Assembly: GCA_003641785.1 (NCBI GenBank) | Contig: QNAO01000089.1 | Location: 1-5,103, forward strand | Length of the DNA: 5,103 nucleotides | Reading direction: 5' to 3' | Source of the DNA: Thermotogae bacterium | GTDB taxonomy: Bacteria > Thermotogota > Thermotogae > Thermotogales > DSM-5069 | Shown here: positions 1-5,103 of the stretch, piece after piece | Numbering within the stretch: the first letter of the stretch is position 1 | How the letters are laid out: every line of letters begins with the position of its first letter | Notes under the pieces: generated by a model | What the model saw: the letters and a program-made list of their open reading frames with translations, nothing else | Told to the model about the DNA's origin: nothing | Databases searched by the model: none | Made by a program: the position numbers and the translations under genes

Positions 1-1
1 C

Positions 2-1315
2 TCTGTCAAGAGTGTTATTGAACTTTGTAACAAGCTAAAGACCCCTGTTGTAGCTGGAGGTCCTCTCTTCACGATAGAACCGGACCATTTCGAAAACGTA
101 GATCACCTTGTTCTTGGGGAAGCCGAGCAAATCATGCCAAAGTTGGTAGAGGACATGAAGAAAAACACATTGAAAAAGTGTTATAAAAGTGAGAATTTCC
201 CGGACATAACAAAAACACGTTGTCCAAGATGGGAACTATTGAATTTCAAGTGGTATCACTCGATGTGCATTCAATATTCAAGGGGATGTCCATACAACTG
301 CGAATTTTGCGAAATAGCTGCTTTAAACGGCCGTACGCCAAGATCAAAAACTGTAACACAGATTCTATCAGAGCTTCAATCGCTTTACGATTTTGGATGG
401 AAGGGCTCTGTTTTCTTTGTCGACGATAATTTTATAGGAAAGAAAACCGATCTGAAGCGAGAAATCTTACCGGCAATCATAGATTGGCAGAAGGCACATG
501 GTTACCCATTTACGTTTCTCACTGAAGTTTCTATAGACCTTTCTGACGATGACAAACTCATAAGTCTAATGGTTGAAGCGGGTTTTAACAGGATCTTCGT
601 TGGTTTGGAATCTCCTGACACAGAGAGTCTTAAAGAAGCCAAGAAGTATCAAAATATTGCACATGATCTCGAAAAGTCTATAAAAAAGCTGCAGCGCTCG
701 GGTCTTGAAGTTCAAGGTGGTTTCATTGTGGGTTTTGACAACGATACGCCTAACATATTCAAAAGGCAGCTCAGATTTATTCAGAACAACGGCATTGTAA
801 CAGCAATGGTTGGTTTACTAAATGCGCCTCGCGGAAGCAAGCTTTACAAAAGGATGCAAGTGGAAGGTAGATTAGTAGGTGATTTTGTTGGAGACAACGT
901 AGATATTTCGCTGAATTTCATCCCAAAGATGAATGTCAAAACCCTTATTTCTGGTTACCAGAAACTAATGAGTATGCTTTACTCTCCTGTGAATTACTAC
1001 AAAAGATTGAAAACATTTTTGTCCACATACAGAGTTCCGCATGTCATGAGATACAAAAAGATAACATTTACTGATATTAAGGCATTCGTGAGATCTATAT
1101 TTGTGATAGGTTTGTTCGGCAAGGAGCGATTTAGGTACTGGAAAATGTTAATGTGGACCTTGTTCAAAAAGCGGAGACATTTGCCATTAGTTGTATCATT
1201 GATCGTTTCGGGATACCATTTTAGAAAAGTTTCAGAAAAGCTTTTGAAAAAAGAAATTCCCCGCACAATGGAAAAACTTCTTCTCTCGCAAAATACAGGC
1301 GTTGGAGGTAATTGA
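2..1315 (+). CDS. B12-binding radical SAM protein, DUF4070 type (5' end outside window)
   Basis: The frame is open from base 2, so the gene begins upstream; the ATG at 134 is internal. 437 residues are visible. Residues 1-44 read like the end of a cobalamin-binding domain (VVAGGPLFT, then LVLGEAEQI). The radical SAM core follows, with RGCPYNCEFCEI holding the 4Fe-4S cysteines C96, C100 and C103 (CxxxCxxC, bases 287-310), then VDDNF near 140, GLESP near 201 and GFIVGFD near 240. From about residue 270 to the end lies a DUF4070-like region (LLNAPRGSKLYKR, later YYKRL). The domain order and these blocks are those of B12-dependent radical SAM enzymes. Some relatives methylate or cross-link lipids (hopanoid methylase HpnP, archaeal ring synthase GrsA), but most are uncharacterised. 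The family call is firm. The substrate is unknown and no neighbour suggests one. It is probably cytosolic or membrane-associated and would cleave S-adenosylmethionine. Confidence 0.93.
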   Translation, partial: SVKSVIELCNKLKTPVVAGGPLFTIEPDHFENVDHLVLGEAEQIMPKLVEDMKKNTLKKCYKSENFPDITKTRCPRWELLNFKWYHSMCIQYSRGCPYNCEFCEIAALNGRTPRSKTVTQILSELQSLYDFGWKGSVFFVDDNFIGKKTDLKREILPAIIDWQKAHGYPFTFLTEVSIDLSDDDKLISLMVEAGFNRIFVGLESPDTESLKEAKKYQNIAHDLEKSIKKLQRSGLEVQGGFIVGFDNDTPNIFKRQLRFIQNNGIVTAMVGLLNAPRGSKLYKRMQVEGRLVGDFVGDNVDISLNFIPKMNVKTLISGYQKLMSMLYSPVNYYKRLKTFLSTYRVPHVMRYKKITFTDIKAFVRSIFVIGLFGKERFRYWKMLMWTLFKKRRHLPLVVSLIVSGYHFRKVSEKLLKKEIPRTMEKLLLSQNTGVGGN

Positions 1316-1417
1316 AAGAGCCATTGTCAGCGCGGTTGAAGTTTCTGAGGTAACAGCTTTTGTTTATCTAACACCCTTCCTATTTCTGCAAGGTAATAGT
1401 TGCCTTCTGCAGGTTAG

Positions 1418-1446
1418 TTGTAATTTTCAACAAGGTATGCTAAAAT
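1418..1446 (+). promoter_or_regulatory. Candidate sigma-70-type promoter for the transporter gene
   Basis: A -35-like TTGTAA (1418-1423) is followed after 17 bases by a -10-like TAAAAT (1441-1446). A TG one base before the -10 (1438-1439) makes it an extended -10 site. The predicted transcript would start near 1453 and give a leader of about 60 bases before the GTG at 1512. This is pattern matching only, but the spacing is ideal and it suggests the transporter is transcribed independently of the upstream gene. Confidence 0.5.
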
Positions 1447-1501
1447 TACTGAAACTCCTCTGTGGAAAATCGTTCAATACTGGACACATCTGATGATAGA
1501 A

Positions 1502-1508
1502 AGGGTGA
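1502..1508 (+). promoter_or_regulatory. Ribosome binding site supporting a GTG start
   Basis: AGGGTGA is complementary to the end of 16S rRNA and lies just upstream of the GTG at 1512. An in-frame TGA at 1491 excludes any start further upstream, so the GTG start is well supported. Confidence 0.6.
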
Positions 1509-1511
1509 AGT

Positions 1512-2684
1512 GTGTTCTCAAGAAACATACGTATTTATCCTCTGTACAAGTTTTTCTTCAACATGCTCATCATAGGTCCTGTACTTGTACCATTCATGCT
1601 TTTTAAGGGTTTAAGCTATTCTCAGATAATGCTCCTGCAGTCAATTTCGGCAGTATCTGTCATTGTGTTCGAAGTACCCACTGGGGCGATAGCTGACAAA
1701 TTCTCCCGGCGAATATCACTGTTTCTTTCTGGTTGGTTTTGCGCATCCGGACTCATATTGTACATTGCTTTCGAGTCGTTCTATTTGTTCGCGGTCGCTG
1801 AGATACTATTCGGTCTTGGTCTCACTCTGATGAGTGGTGCGGATTCAGCTATTATCTATGAAACTCTGGTGAAGCAAGGTAGGAAAAAAGATTACCAGCG
1901 TATAGAAGGACGAGCCCAATTCTACATATTTTTAGGTCAAGCCTTTGGTTCAGTTATTAGTGGTTTTCTGTACAAATACAATCCATTTCTTCCATTCTGG
2001 ATAAGTGTCGTGAATATTATGGTTGCAACTTTTCTGGCACTCGGGTTCATAGAGGTAACACGCGAAAGAAGTGAGCACCACTACTGGAAACACATTTTTC
2101 TGAGCTTTGGAGTGGCAGTGAAAACGCCAAGAATACTGTGGGCTGTTTGCTGTGCGGCGTTGATGGGATTTGTGATCAGGGTTGGTTACTGGCTGTATCA
2201 ACCTTATTTTGCGGCTGTTGATTTGGATGTCGCGTGGTACGGCGTAATATTTTTTGGGTTCAACATAGTCGCAGCTTTTAGTTCTCATACACTTGTGGCA
2301 CGTTTTTCTAATACAAGACCAAGAAAAATCTTGCTTACCCTTGGTATGCTTATGTCGATGAGTTTCCTTTTGCCAATTCTTTTTATGGCAAAATGGGCCA
2401 TAGCTCTAATAGCGTTACAGCAGATAGTTAGAGGTCTTTACAGACCGGTAATGAGGTTCTATGTCAATCACCAGGTTCAGGACAGTCATCGCGCCACAGT
2501 CATTTCAACAGTCAGTCTTGTAGCAAATCTCAGCTTCGCGATTTTGTCTCCGTTCGTTGGAATGCTGCTCGATTTGCAAGGGACGACTGTTAGCTATACT
2601 TTTGTCGGACTTGTCGCGACAATAGGAACATTGCTGCTGTATCTTCTCAGAAAGCGACAAAAGCTTGTCGCTGAGCAAGTCTGA
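1512..2684 (+). CDS. Major facilitator superfamily (MFS) transporter
   Basis: This 390-residue inner-membrane protein is expected to move a small solute or drug, coupled to an ion gradient. Its length and about 12 hydrophobic segments fit a standard MFS carrier. Segments lie roughly at 11-31, 36-57, 68-87, 90-112, 136-155, 157-179, 208-230, 240-262 and four more before residue 383. The loop between helices 2 and 3 carries the MFS signature GAIADKFSRR (residues 58-67), with the key Asp62 and the basic pair Arg66-Arg67. A short basic tail ends the protein. Translation starts at GTG behind AGGGTGA. It lies downstream of the radical SAM gene on the same strand with its own promoter candidate, so a shared role is possible but not shown. 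The sequence resembles drug-efflux-like MFS proteins of anaerobes only in general style, and the substrate cannot be told. It reads as intact. Confidence 0.9.
   Translation: MFSRNIRIYPLYKFFFNMLIIGPVLVPFMLFKGLSYSQIMLLQSISAVSVIVFEVPTGAIADKFSRRISLFLSGWFCASGLILYIAFESFYLFAVAEILFGLGLTLMSGADSAIIYETLVKQGRKKDYQRIEGRAQFYIFLGQAFGSVISGFLYKYNPFLPFWISVVNIMVATFLALGFIEVTRERSEHHYWKHIFLSFGVAVKTPRILWAVCCAALMGFVIRVGYWLYQPYFAAVDLDVAWYGVIFFGFNIVAAFSSHTLVARFSNTRPRKILLTLGMLMSMSFLLPILFMAKWAIALIALQQIVRGLYRPVMRFYVNHQVQDSHRATVISTVSLVANLSFAILSPFVGMLLDLQGTTVSYTFVGLVATIGTLLLYLLRKRQKLVAEQV
2653..2672. terminator. Hairpin at the convergent 3' ends, possible terminator
   Basis: AGCGACAA (2653-2660) and TTGTCGCT (2665-2672) form a perfect 8-bp stem with loop AAGC. 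The hairpin lies inside the last codons of the transporter and about 55 bases beyond the stop of the opposing HD gene. On the minus strand it is followed by a short T-rich stretch (TTCT after the stem), so it could end the HD transcript. On the plus strand no T-run follows. It may equally be an RNA-end stabiliser or coincidence constrained by coding. Confidence 0.35.
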
Positions 2685-2726
2685 ACTTTCAGTTAACATC
2701 TAAACTCGCACTCTGCTATTTATCAG

Positions 2727-3752
2727 TCATTCTTCTTTGGTAACTTGCTTTAGAAATACCCTCGTCTCAAGCATTGGAACGCGTTTCGACCAGCTTTGAT
2801 CACGTGGCGTGCTTCTACTGGTATTCAAAAATGCCTCAACTTGTGAGTCGAGTCTGTCGAGGTTCTGAATGATAATGGCTTCAAGTGTCTTGGGAGGCAC
2901 AGTAGAACCCCATTCTTTTAATCCATGGTGACTAACGATGATGTGAGATAAAATCATTTCAAGCTCACTTGGAAAGTCATCTATTTGTCGAGCTGCTGTT
3001 GCGATAATCTTCAATCCCAGTGCTATATGGTCTTCAAGCATTCCCTGGTCAGTCATAGAGAAGGAGAAATCATCGAAACGGTACGAGTACACCTTTCCAA
3101 TATCATGTATAAGTGCACCGCATATCAGGATATCCTTATCAACAGCACCTTCATAATGCGCTGCTACTTCTAAACACATTTTAGCCAGGTTGACAGAGTG
3201 CTCCAGGAGTCCCCCGATCCTGACGTGATGGTTAGTAGCAGCGGCTGGCGCTTTAGTGAATTTCTCAGATATTTCTCCATCGGAAAGTAGAAGTACTTCC
3301 AATAAATTTTTCAGATGCCTATTTGACACTCTGTTGATAAGCTCGCGCAGTTCAACTGATAGAACCTCAACTTTGGCCCTTGGCACGAGTGCGTCAACCA
3401 ACTGAACAAGCTCTTCTCTTTTCAAAGCTGCCGAAGCGTCTATTTTTCTCTTAACAAGCTTTAGCGCAAGACCATACTGTTTGTCGTAAGAATAATCAGC
3501 CAGAACAATCTGTCCTGACTCAGGCTCATCGTCTTCCCAGGCCCATATTCTGGATTCCTGAGAACAGTTTCTATCCATGGCAAGGCAACTGAAGTACGTA
3601 TTCCCCTTTTTGGTTACTTTCTTGACTACATCACTGAGTAGAAAAACACCTTCTTTGTCGCTAACGAAGTTCACGACTCCGGTTCTACCATTCGAGATTG
3701 CGTTCATTATGTCTGACAAGGTAGCATAGCTTGACTGTCTCAACTTAATCAT
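2727..3752 (-). CDS. HD-domain protein, YhaM-like 3'-5' exoribonuclease
   Basis: From the ATG at 3752 this encodes 341 residues (Bacillus YhaM has about 314). The N-terminal part, about 20-105, resembles a small OB-fold nucleic-acid-binding domain (GVFLLSDVVKK, then NTYFSCLAMD). The HD metal-dependent phosphohydrolase domain follows, with LLEHS (His185), IHDIGK (His216-Asp217), EDH (241-242), SHHGLKEWGS (His275-276) and NLDRLDSQVEAF carrying the late Asp (299 or 302). OB plus HD in this order, with HHG..E.GS..PP.TLEA, is typical of the YhaM exoribonuclease group, which trims RNA or single-stranded DNA from the 3' end using a divalent metal. That activity is inferred. Where relatives usually read LHxxDxLD, this one has IQNLDRLD. 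The longest frame reaches an ATG at 3842, but AAAGGAG stands 8 bases before the ATG at 3752 and nothing comparable precedes 3842. The 30 extra residues also look unlike the family. Confidence 0.87.
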   Translation of the reverse strand: MIKLRQSSYATLSDIMNAISNGRTGVVNFVSDKEGVFLLSDVVKKVTKKGNTYFSCLAMDRNCSQESRIWAWEDDEPESGQIVLADYSYDKQYGLALKLVKRKIDASAALKREELVQLVDALVPRAKVEVLSVELRELINRVSNRHLKNLLEVLLLSDGEISEKFTKAPAAATNHHVRIGGLLEHSVNLAKMCLEVAAHYEGAVDKDILICGALIHDIGKVYSYRFDDFSFSMTDQGMLEDHIALGLKIIATAARQIDDFPSELEMILSHIIVSHHGLKEWGSTVPPKTLEAIIIQNLDRLDSQVEAFLNTSRSTPRDQSWSKRVPMLETRVFLKQVTKEE

Positions 3753-3760
3753 TGAACCAG

Positions 3761-3767
3761 CTCCTTT
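3761..3767 (-). promoter_or_regulatory. Ribosome binding site that decides the HD-protein start
   Basis: On the minus strand AAAGGAG lies 8 bases before the ATG at 3752-3750. It is the strongest Shine-Dalgarno sequence in the window and argues for this start over the in-frame ATG at 3842. Confidence 0.75.
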
Positions 3768-3787
3768 CAAAAATGGGACTGCAATAA

Positions 3788-3817
3788 ATTCTAATTCAAA
3801 CATATCACGTGTGTCGT
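3788..3817 (-). promoter_or_regulatory. Candidate promoter for the HD-domain gene
   Basis: On the minus strand ACGACA (3817-3812) and TAGAAT (3793-3788) are separated by 18 bases. The -10 is good and the -35 weak. A transcript would start near 3780, inside the longer reading frame and before the ribosome site, which agrees with the shorter protein. A competing -10-like TATGAT lies at 3856-3851. It would give a nearly leaderless transcript for the longer frame but has no well-spaced -35. Confidence 0.35.
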
Positions 3818-3842
3818 TTTGAACAGTGGTTAATCGTTTCAT

Positions 3843-3986
3843 GAAAGTTGATCATAGCTGAATAACAGACTGACAACTCACAGAGATTTCAAAGAATAGC
3901 CACATCCAAAAGAGTTGAGTTTTTGAAGTACATTGGGTGAAGGATAAGAAATCAATATTGTTGGCAAAATTGGAAAGTACAAATTT
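3843..3986. other. Intergenic region between HAD and HD genes
   Basis: I see no gene and no clear terminator hairpin with a T-run after the HAD stop. Only weak promoter-like hexamers are present on the minus strand (TTGATT near 3950, TATGAT at 3856-3851). With the preferred HD start at 3752, the untranslated gap is 234 bp. Confidence 0.4.
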
Positions 3987-4592
3987 TCACAAAATATTCA
4001 TAACTTCGAGCTTTTGCTTCAAAAGCGAGGGTTGTTCAAGGTGAATAACGTGGAATCCCAATTTCTGGGCGGTGGCGATGTTTTCCTCTCTATCATCGAT
4101 GAATACTGAAGTTTCAGGAGCAACCCCGTGTTCTTGTATAAGTACTTCGTATATCTTTTTTTCGGGCTTAACAGTGTGGTGATGACTTGATATGACAAGT
4201 CCGTCGAAATACGTGAAAAAGCCGTATTTTGAATATATGGCATCAAAGGCTTGCTTGCTGAAATTGGAAAGCACATAGAGTTTATAGCCTTTTCTCTTGA
4301 GTTCTGGAATCAAATTCACATTTTCTTCTATAGGGGTGAGAAGATCTAAGATTTTGTCTTTCATATGTTCAATGTAAGGGGCGTACTCTGGATACCTTTT
4401 CAAGCGTATTTGCCAGATCTCGTCTTCAGACATTTCTCCTCTGTCTAAGAGTGCTGCTTCTTTTACAGAGAATATGCTTTCATGAAGAACATTTGCTATC
4501 TCTTCCCCAAATACCTGTACCATATACTGGTAAGGATACCAGTTGACAAGCACCCTTCCAAGATCAAATATTATCGAATCAATTGTCCGCAT
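3987..4592 (-). CDS. HAD-superfamily hydrolase (phosphatase-like, YihX-type)
   Basis: This 201-residue protein has all the HAD motifs. Motif I is FDLGRVL with nucleophile Asp10; the usual second Asp is replaced by Gly12, as is common in the FDLGxV group. Motif II is YVLSNFS (Ser109), motif III is VKPEKKIYE (Lys142), and motif IV is FIDDREEN (Asp166-Asp167). Residues about 15-85 form the helical cap typical of subfamily IA. Relatives with this pattern include sugar-phosphate phosphatases such as YihX (glucose-1-phosphate) and haloacid-dehalogenase-like proteins. The substrate here is unknown and the enzyme is expected in the cytosol. The longest frame starts at a GTG at 4610 without a ribosome site. 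The ATG at 4592 has AAGGGGGA 6 bases upstream and begins right before the first beta strand, so it is preferred. The gene lies upstream of the HD gene on the same strand, with 234 bp between them, and just beyond the end of a tnpB insertion. Confidence 0.9.
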   Translation of the reverse strand: MRTIDSIIFDLGRVLVNWYPYQYMVQVFGEEIANVLHESIFSVKEAALLDRGEMSEDEIWQIRLKRYPEYAPYIEHMKDKILDLLTPIEENVNLIPELKRKGYKLYVLSNFSKQAFDAIYSKYGFFTYFDGLVISSHHHTVKPEKKIYEVLIQEHGVAPETSVFIDDREENIATAQKLGFHVIHLEQPSLLKQKLEVMNIL

Positions 4593-4598
4593 GATCTG

Positions 4599-4606
4599 TC
4601 CCCCTT
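4599..4606 (-). promoter_or_regulatory. Ribosome binding site that decides the HAD-hydrolase start
   Basis: AAGGGGGA on the minus strand ends 6 bases before the ATG at 4592. The upstream in-frame GTG (4610) has no such site. Confidence 0.6.
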
Positions 4607-4610
4607 GCAC

Positions 4611-4699
4611 TTTTCCACACCATTGCTTTCACTTCACTGCGGCACATTTTTAATGTAGCGAAATCCTATGAAGTGGATATATCTTATTGTTTTCGATTT
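4611..4699. other. Leader region of the HAD gene next to the element end
   Basis: This 89-bp stretch separates the element end from the HAD gene and should contain its promoter. On the minus strand a TAGGAT -10-like hexamer is present near 4665-4670, but no well-spaced -35 is visible. A small inverted repeat ACATT-TTT-AATGT lies at 4644-4656. No confident promoter can be named. Confidence 0.4.
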
Positions 4700-4829
4700 G
4701 TTGACTTCCTCCCCTCATTGAAATAAGGAAATTCCCGCTTCAACAATGCAATACTCAACATATGGTAGATTGTCTAAGAGTTTGTTTAGTATTTCAATCT
4801 CCATCTCAGCGGGCATAGGGTTCAACCCT
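4700..4829 (-). ncRNA. Remnant of omega-RNA-like right end of the tnpB element
   Basis: In tnpB elements the guide RNA scaffold overlaps the tnpB 3' end and the right end. Here, on the minus strand, the segment has a perfect AGGGTTGAACCCT palindrome (4817-4829). An imperfect hairpin follows, with arms TTGAA (4718-4722) and TTCAA (4739-4743) flanked by CATTG/CAATG pieces and containing GGAATTTCC. The segment ends GGGGAGGAAGTCAAC at 4700. Bases just beyond it (AAATCGAAAACAATAAG on the minus strand) would be the guide if the RNA were made. Function is doubtful because no tnpB is intact nearby. Confidence 0.4.
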
Positions 4830-4959
4830 TAAGAGCAGTCCACTTCTACTATCTTCAGCATATTCATTGCTGAGTTTAAATCACGGTTGATTTCTATTCT
4901 GCATTCTTCACATTTGAATTCTCTTTGAGCTAATTCAACCTTCTGTCTGTGGCACAACT
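4715..4959 (-). pseudogene. tnpB C-terminal fragment, left (minus-strand) copy
   Basis: On the minus strand this reads HRQKVELAQREFKCEECR, then the RuvC-III block INRDLNSAMN, then a TAA at 4831-4829. Past that stop the same frame continues as GLNPMPAEMEIEILNK and ends VEYCIVEAGISLFQ at a TGA (4717-4715). Many TnpB proteins end with a similar P-x-E-x-E and VEAG tail, so the TAA probably interrupts an originally longer C-terminus. Upstream, the copy is cut off at the palindrome centre. Compared with the right copy, one base is missing near 4952 (C in place of GA), which shifts the frame and destroys the first zinc-ribbon cysteine pair. No start codon or catalytic N-terminal part remains. Confidence 0.75.
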
Positions 4960-5103
4960 CAAACTTGTTATAGTTGTGGACACAGACAGAAGGTTGAATT
5001 AACTCAAAGAGAATTCAAATGTGAAGAATGCAGAATAGAAATCAACCGTGATTTGAACTCAGCAATGAATATGCTGAAGATAGTAGAAGTGGACTGCTCT
5101 TAA
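4829..5103. repeat. Near-perfect 275-bp palindrome (inverted duplication of tnpB end)
   Basis: Bases 4829-4951 pair with 4981-5103 with only two mismatches (4877 against 5055, and 4930 against 5002). After a small bulge the stem continues as CACAACT (4953-4959) with AGTTGTG (4972-4978), leaving a 12-base spacer (4960-4971). The right arm ends exactly at the window edge, so the palindrome may be longer. Both arms encode the tnpB C-terminus, reading outward from the centre. Confidence 0.95.
4960..5103 (+). pseudogene. tnpB C-terminal fragment, right (plus-strand) copy
   Basis: This reads QTCYSCGHRQKVELTQRE, then FKCEECRIEINRDLNSAMN and ends VEVDCS before a TAA at 5101-5103. It keeps the whole zinc ribbon (CxxC at about 4966-4977 and the CEEC pair) and the RuvC-III Asp in NRDLN. 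The frame is open back to 4918, but bases before about 4960 belong to the opposite copy, so the authentic part is only about 47 residues against roughly 400 for an intact TnpB. A gene caller may report a tiny transposase here; it cannot be a functional nuclease. The stop matches the in-frame TAA in the left copy, so both copies share that lesion. Confidence 0.75.

Larger units (their letters stand above)
1316..1511. other. Intergenic region between radical SAM and transporter genes
   Basis: This 196-bp gap contains no convincing gene. A 63-codon frame crosses it, but that frame has no family resemblance, starts inside the radical SAM gene and has no separate support. No strong hairpin followed by a T-run is visible after the radical SAM stop, so a terminator is not evident. 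An imperfect inverted repeat (CTGCAAGG against CCTTCTGCAG, about 1386-1412) lies just upstream of the promoter candidate and could be a weak operator or mere chance. Confidence 0.5.
4700..5103. mobile_element. Remnant of an IS200/IS605-family (tnpB) insertion, rearranged
   Basis: The region contains two C-terminal tnpB pieces in opposite orientation and, on the left, a typical element end. Read on the minus strand, the left end runs from the tnpB C-terminus through GAGGGGAGGAAGTCAAC, a tail characteristic of TnpB-associated right ends, and stops near 4700. No tnpA and no N-terminal or central part of tnpB is present, so the element cannot move or cut on its own as far as visible. The element may continue beyond 5103. 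Family assignment is firm from the protein motifs. The exact boundary at about 4700 is an inference from the conserved tail. Confidence 0.75.

Noticed and set aside
997..1266. Open frame on the minus strand within the radical SAM gene
   Set aside because: It is fully inside a well-supported gene and has no recognisable motif.
1386..1412. Imperfect inverted repeat as a terminator of the radical SAM gene
   Set aside because: The stem has a two-base bulge and no T-run follows. At most it is a weak operator.
1302..1493. A 63-codon plus-strand frame after the radical SAM gene
   Set aside because: It starts at a TTG inside the end of the radical SAM gene, shows no domain-like pattern, and covers the promoter candidate. 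It is best read as chance.
1950..2288. 112-codon minus-strand frame within the transporter gene
   Set aside because: It is a shadow of the MFS coding sequence with no family features.
4918..5014. Reading through the palindrome centre as one small protein on either strand
   Set aside because: Both strands are open for 62 codons only because the centre is symmetric. The N-terminal part is antisense to the other copy, so neither is a real gene start.
4700..5103. CRISPR array or attenuator as explanation of the repeats
   Set aside because: There are only two inverted copies, with no direct repeat-spacer pattern. The arms encode a clear TnpB zinc ribbon.

Overview
The window looks like chromosomal DNA of a Thermotogota-type bacterium, perhaps near Kosmotoga or Mesotoga. 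This is a tentative inference from moderate-to-low GC, strong AGGAG/GGTGA-type ribosome sites and the protein styles. No phylogenetic marker is present.

Layout. (1) Bases 2-1315, + strand: the 3' part of a B12-binding radical SAM protein of the DUF4070 type, whose 5' end lies outside the window. (2) 1316-1511: intergenic, with a good extended -10 promoter candidate. (3) 1512-2684, +: a 12-helix major facilitator transporter starting at GTG. (4) 2727-3752, -: an HD-domain protein resembling the 3'-5' exoribonuclease YhaM, convergent with the transporter. A hairpin lies over the end of the transporter gene. (5) 3987-4592, -: a HAD-superfamily phosphatase-like hydrolase. (6) About 4700-5103: a wrecked IS200/IS605-family (tnpB) insertion. 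It holds a right end with an omega-RNA-like tail and two C-terminal tnpB fragments arranged head to head as a near-perfect 275-bp palindrome that runs to the last base of the window.

The four protein genes do not form an obvious pathway. The radical SAM and transporter genes share a strand, but 196 bp and a promoter candidate separate them. The HD and HAD genes share a strand but are 234 bp apart, and the HD gene has its own promoter candidate and ribosome site. The likely start codons of both the HD and HAD genes are internal to their longest open frames, because the strong Shine-Dalgarno sequences sit before the inner ATGs.

The most unusual object is the tnpB palindrome. Its arms are about 123 bp with only two mismatches, followed by an inner 7-bp stem around a 12-base spacer. 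Each arm encodes the RuvC-III/zinc-ribbon end of TnpB. It looks like a fold-back (snap-back) duplication, or else an assembly or library chimera. I see no convincing new multi-gene system here.
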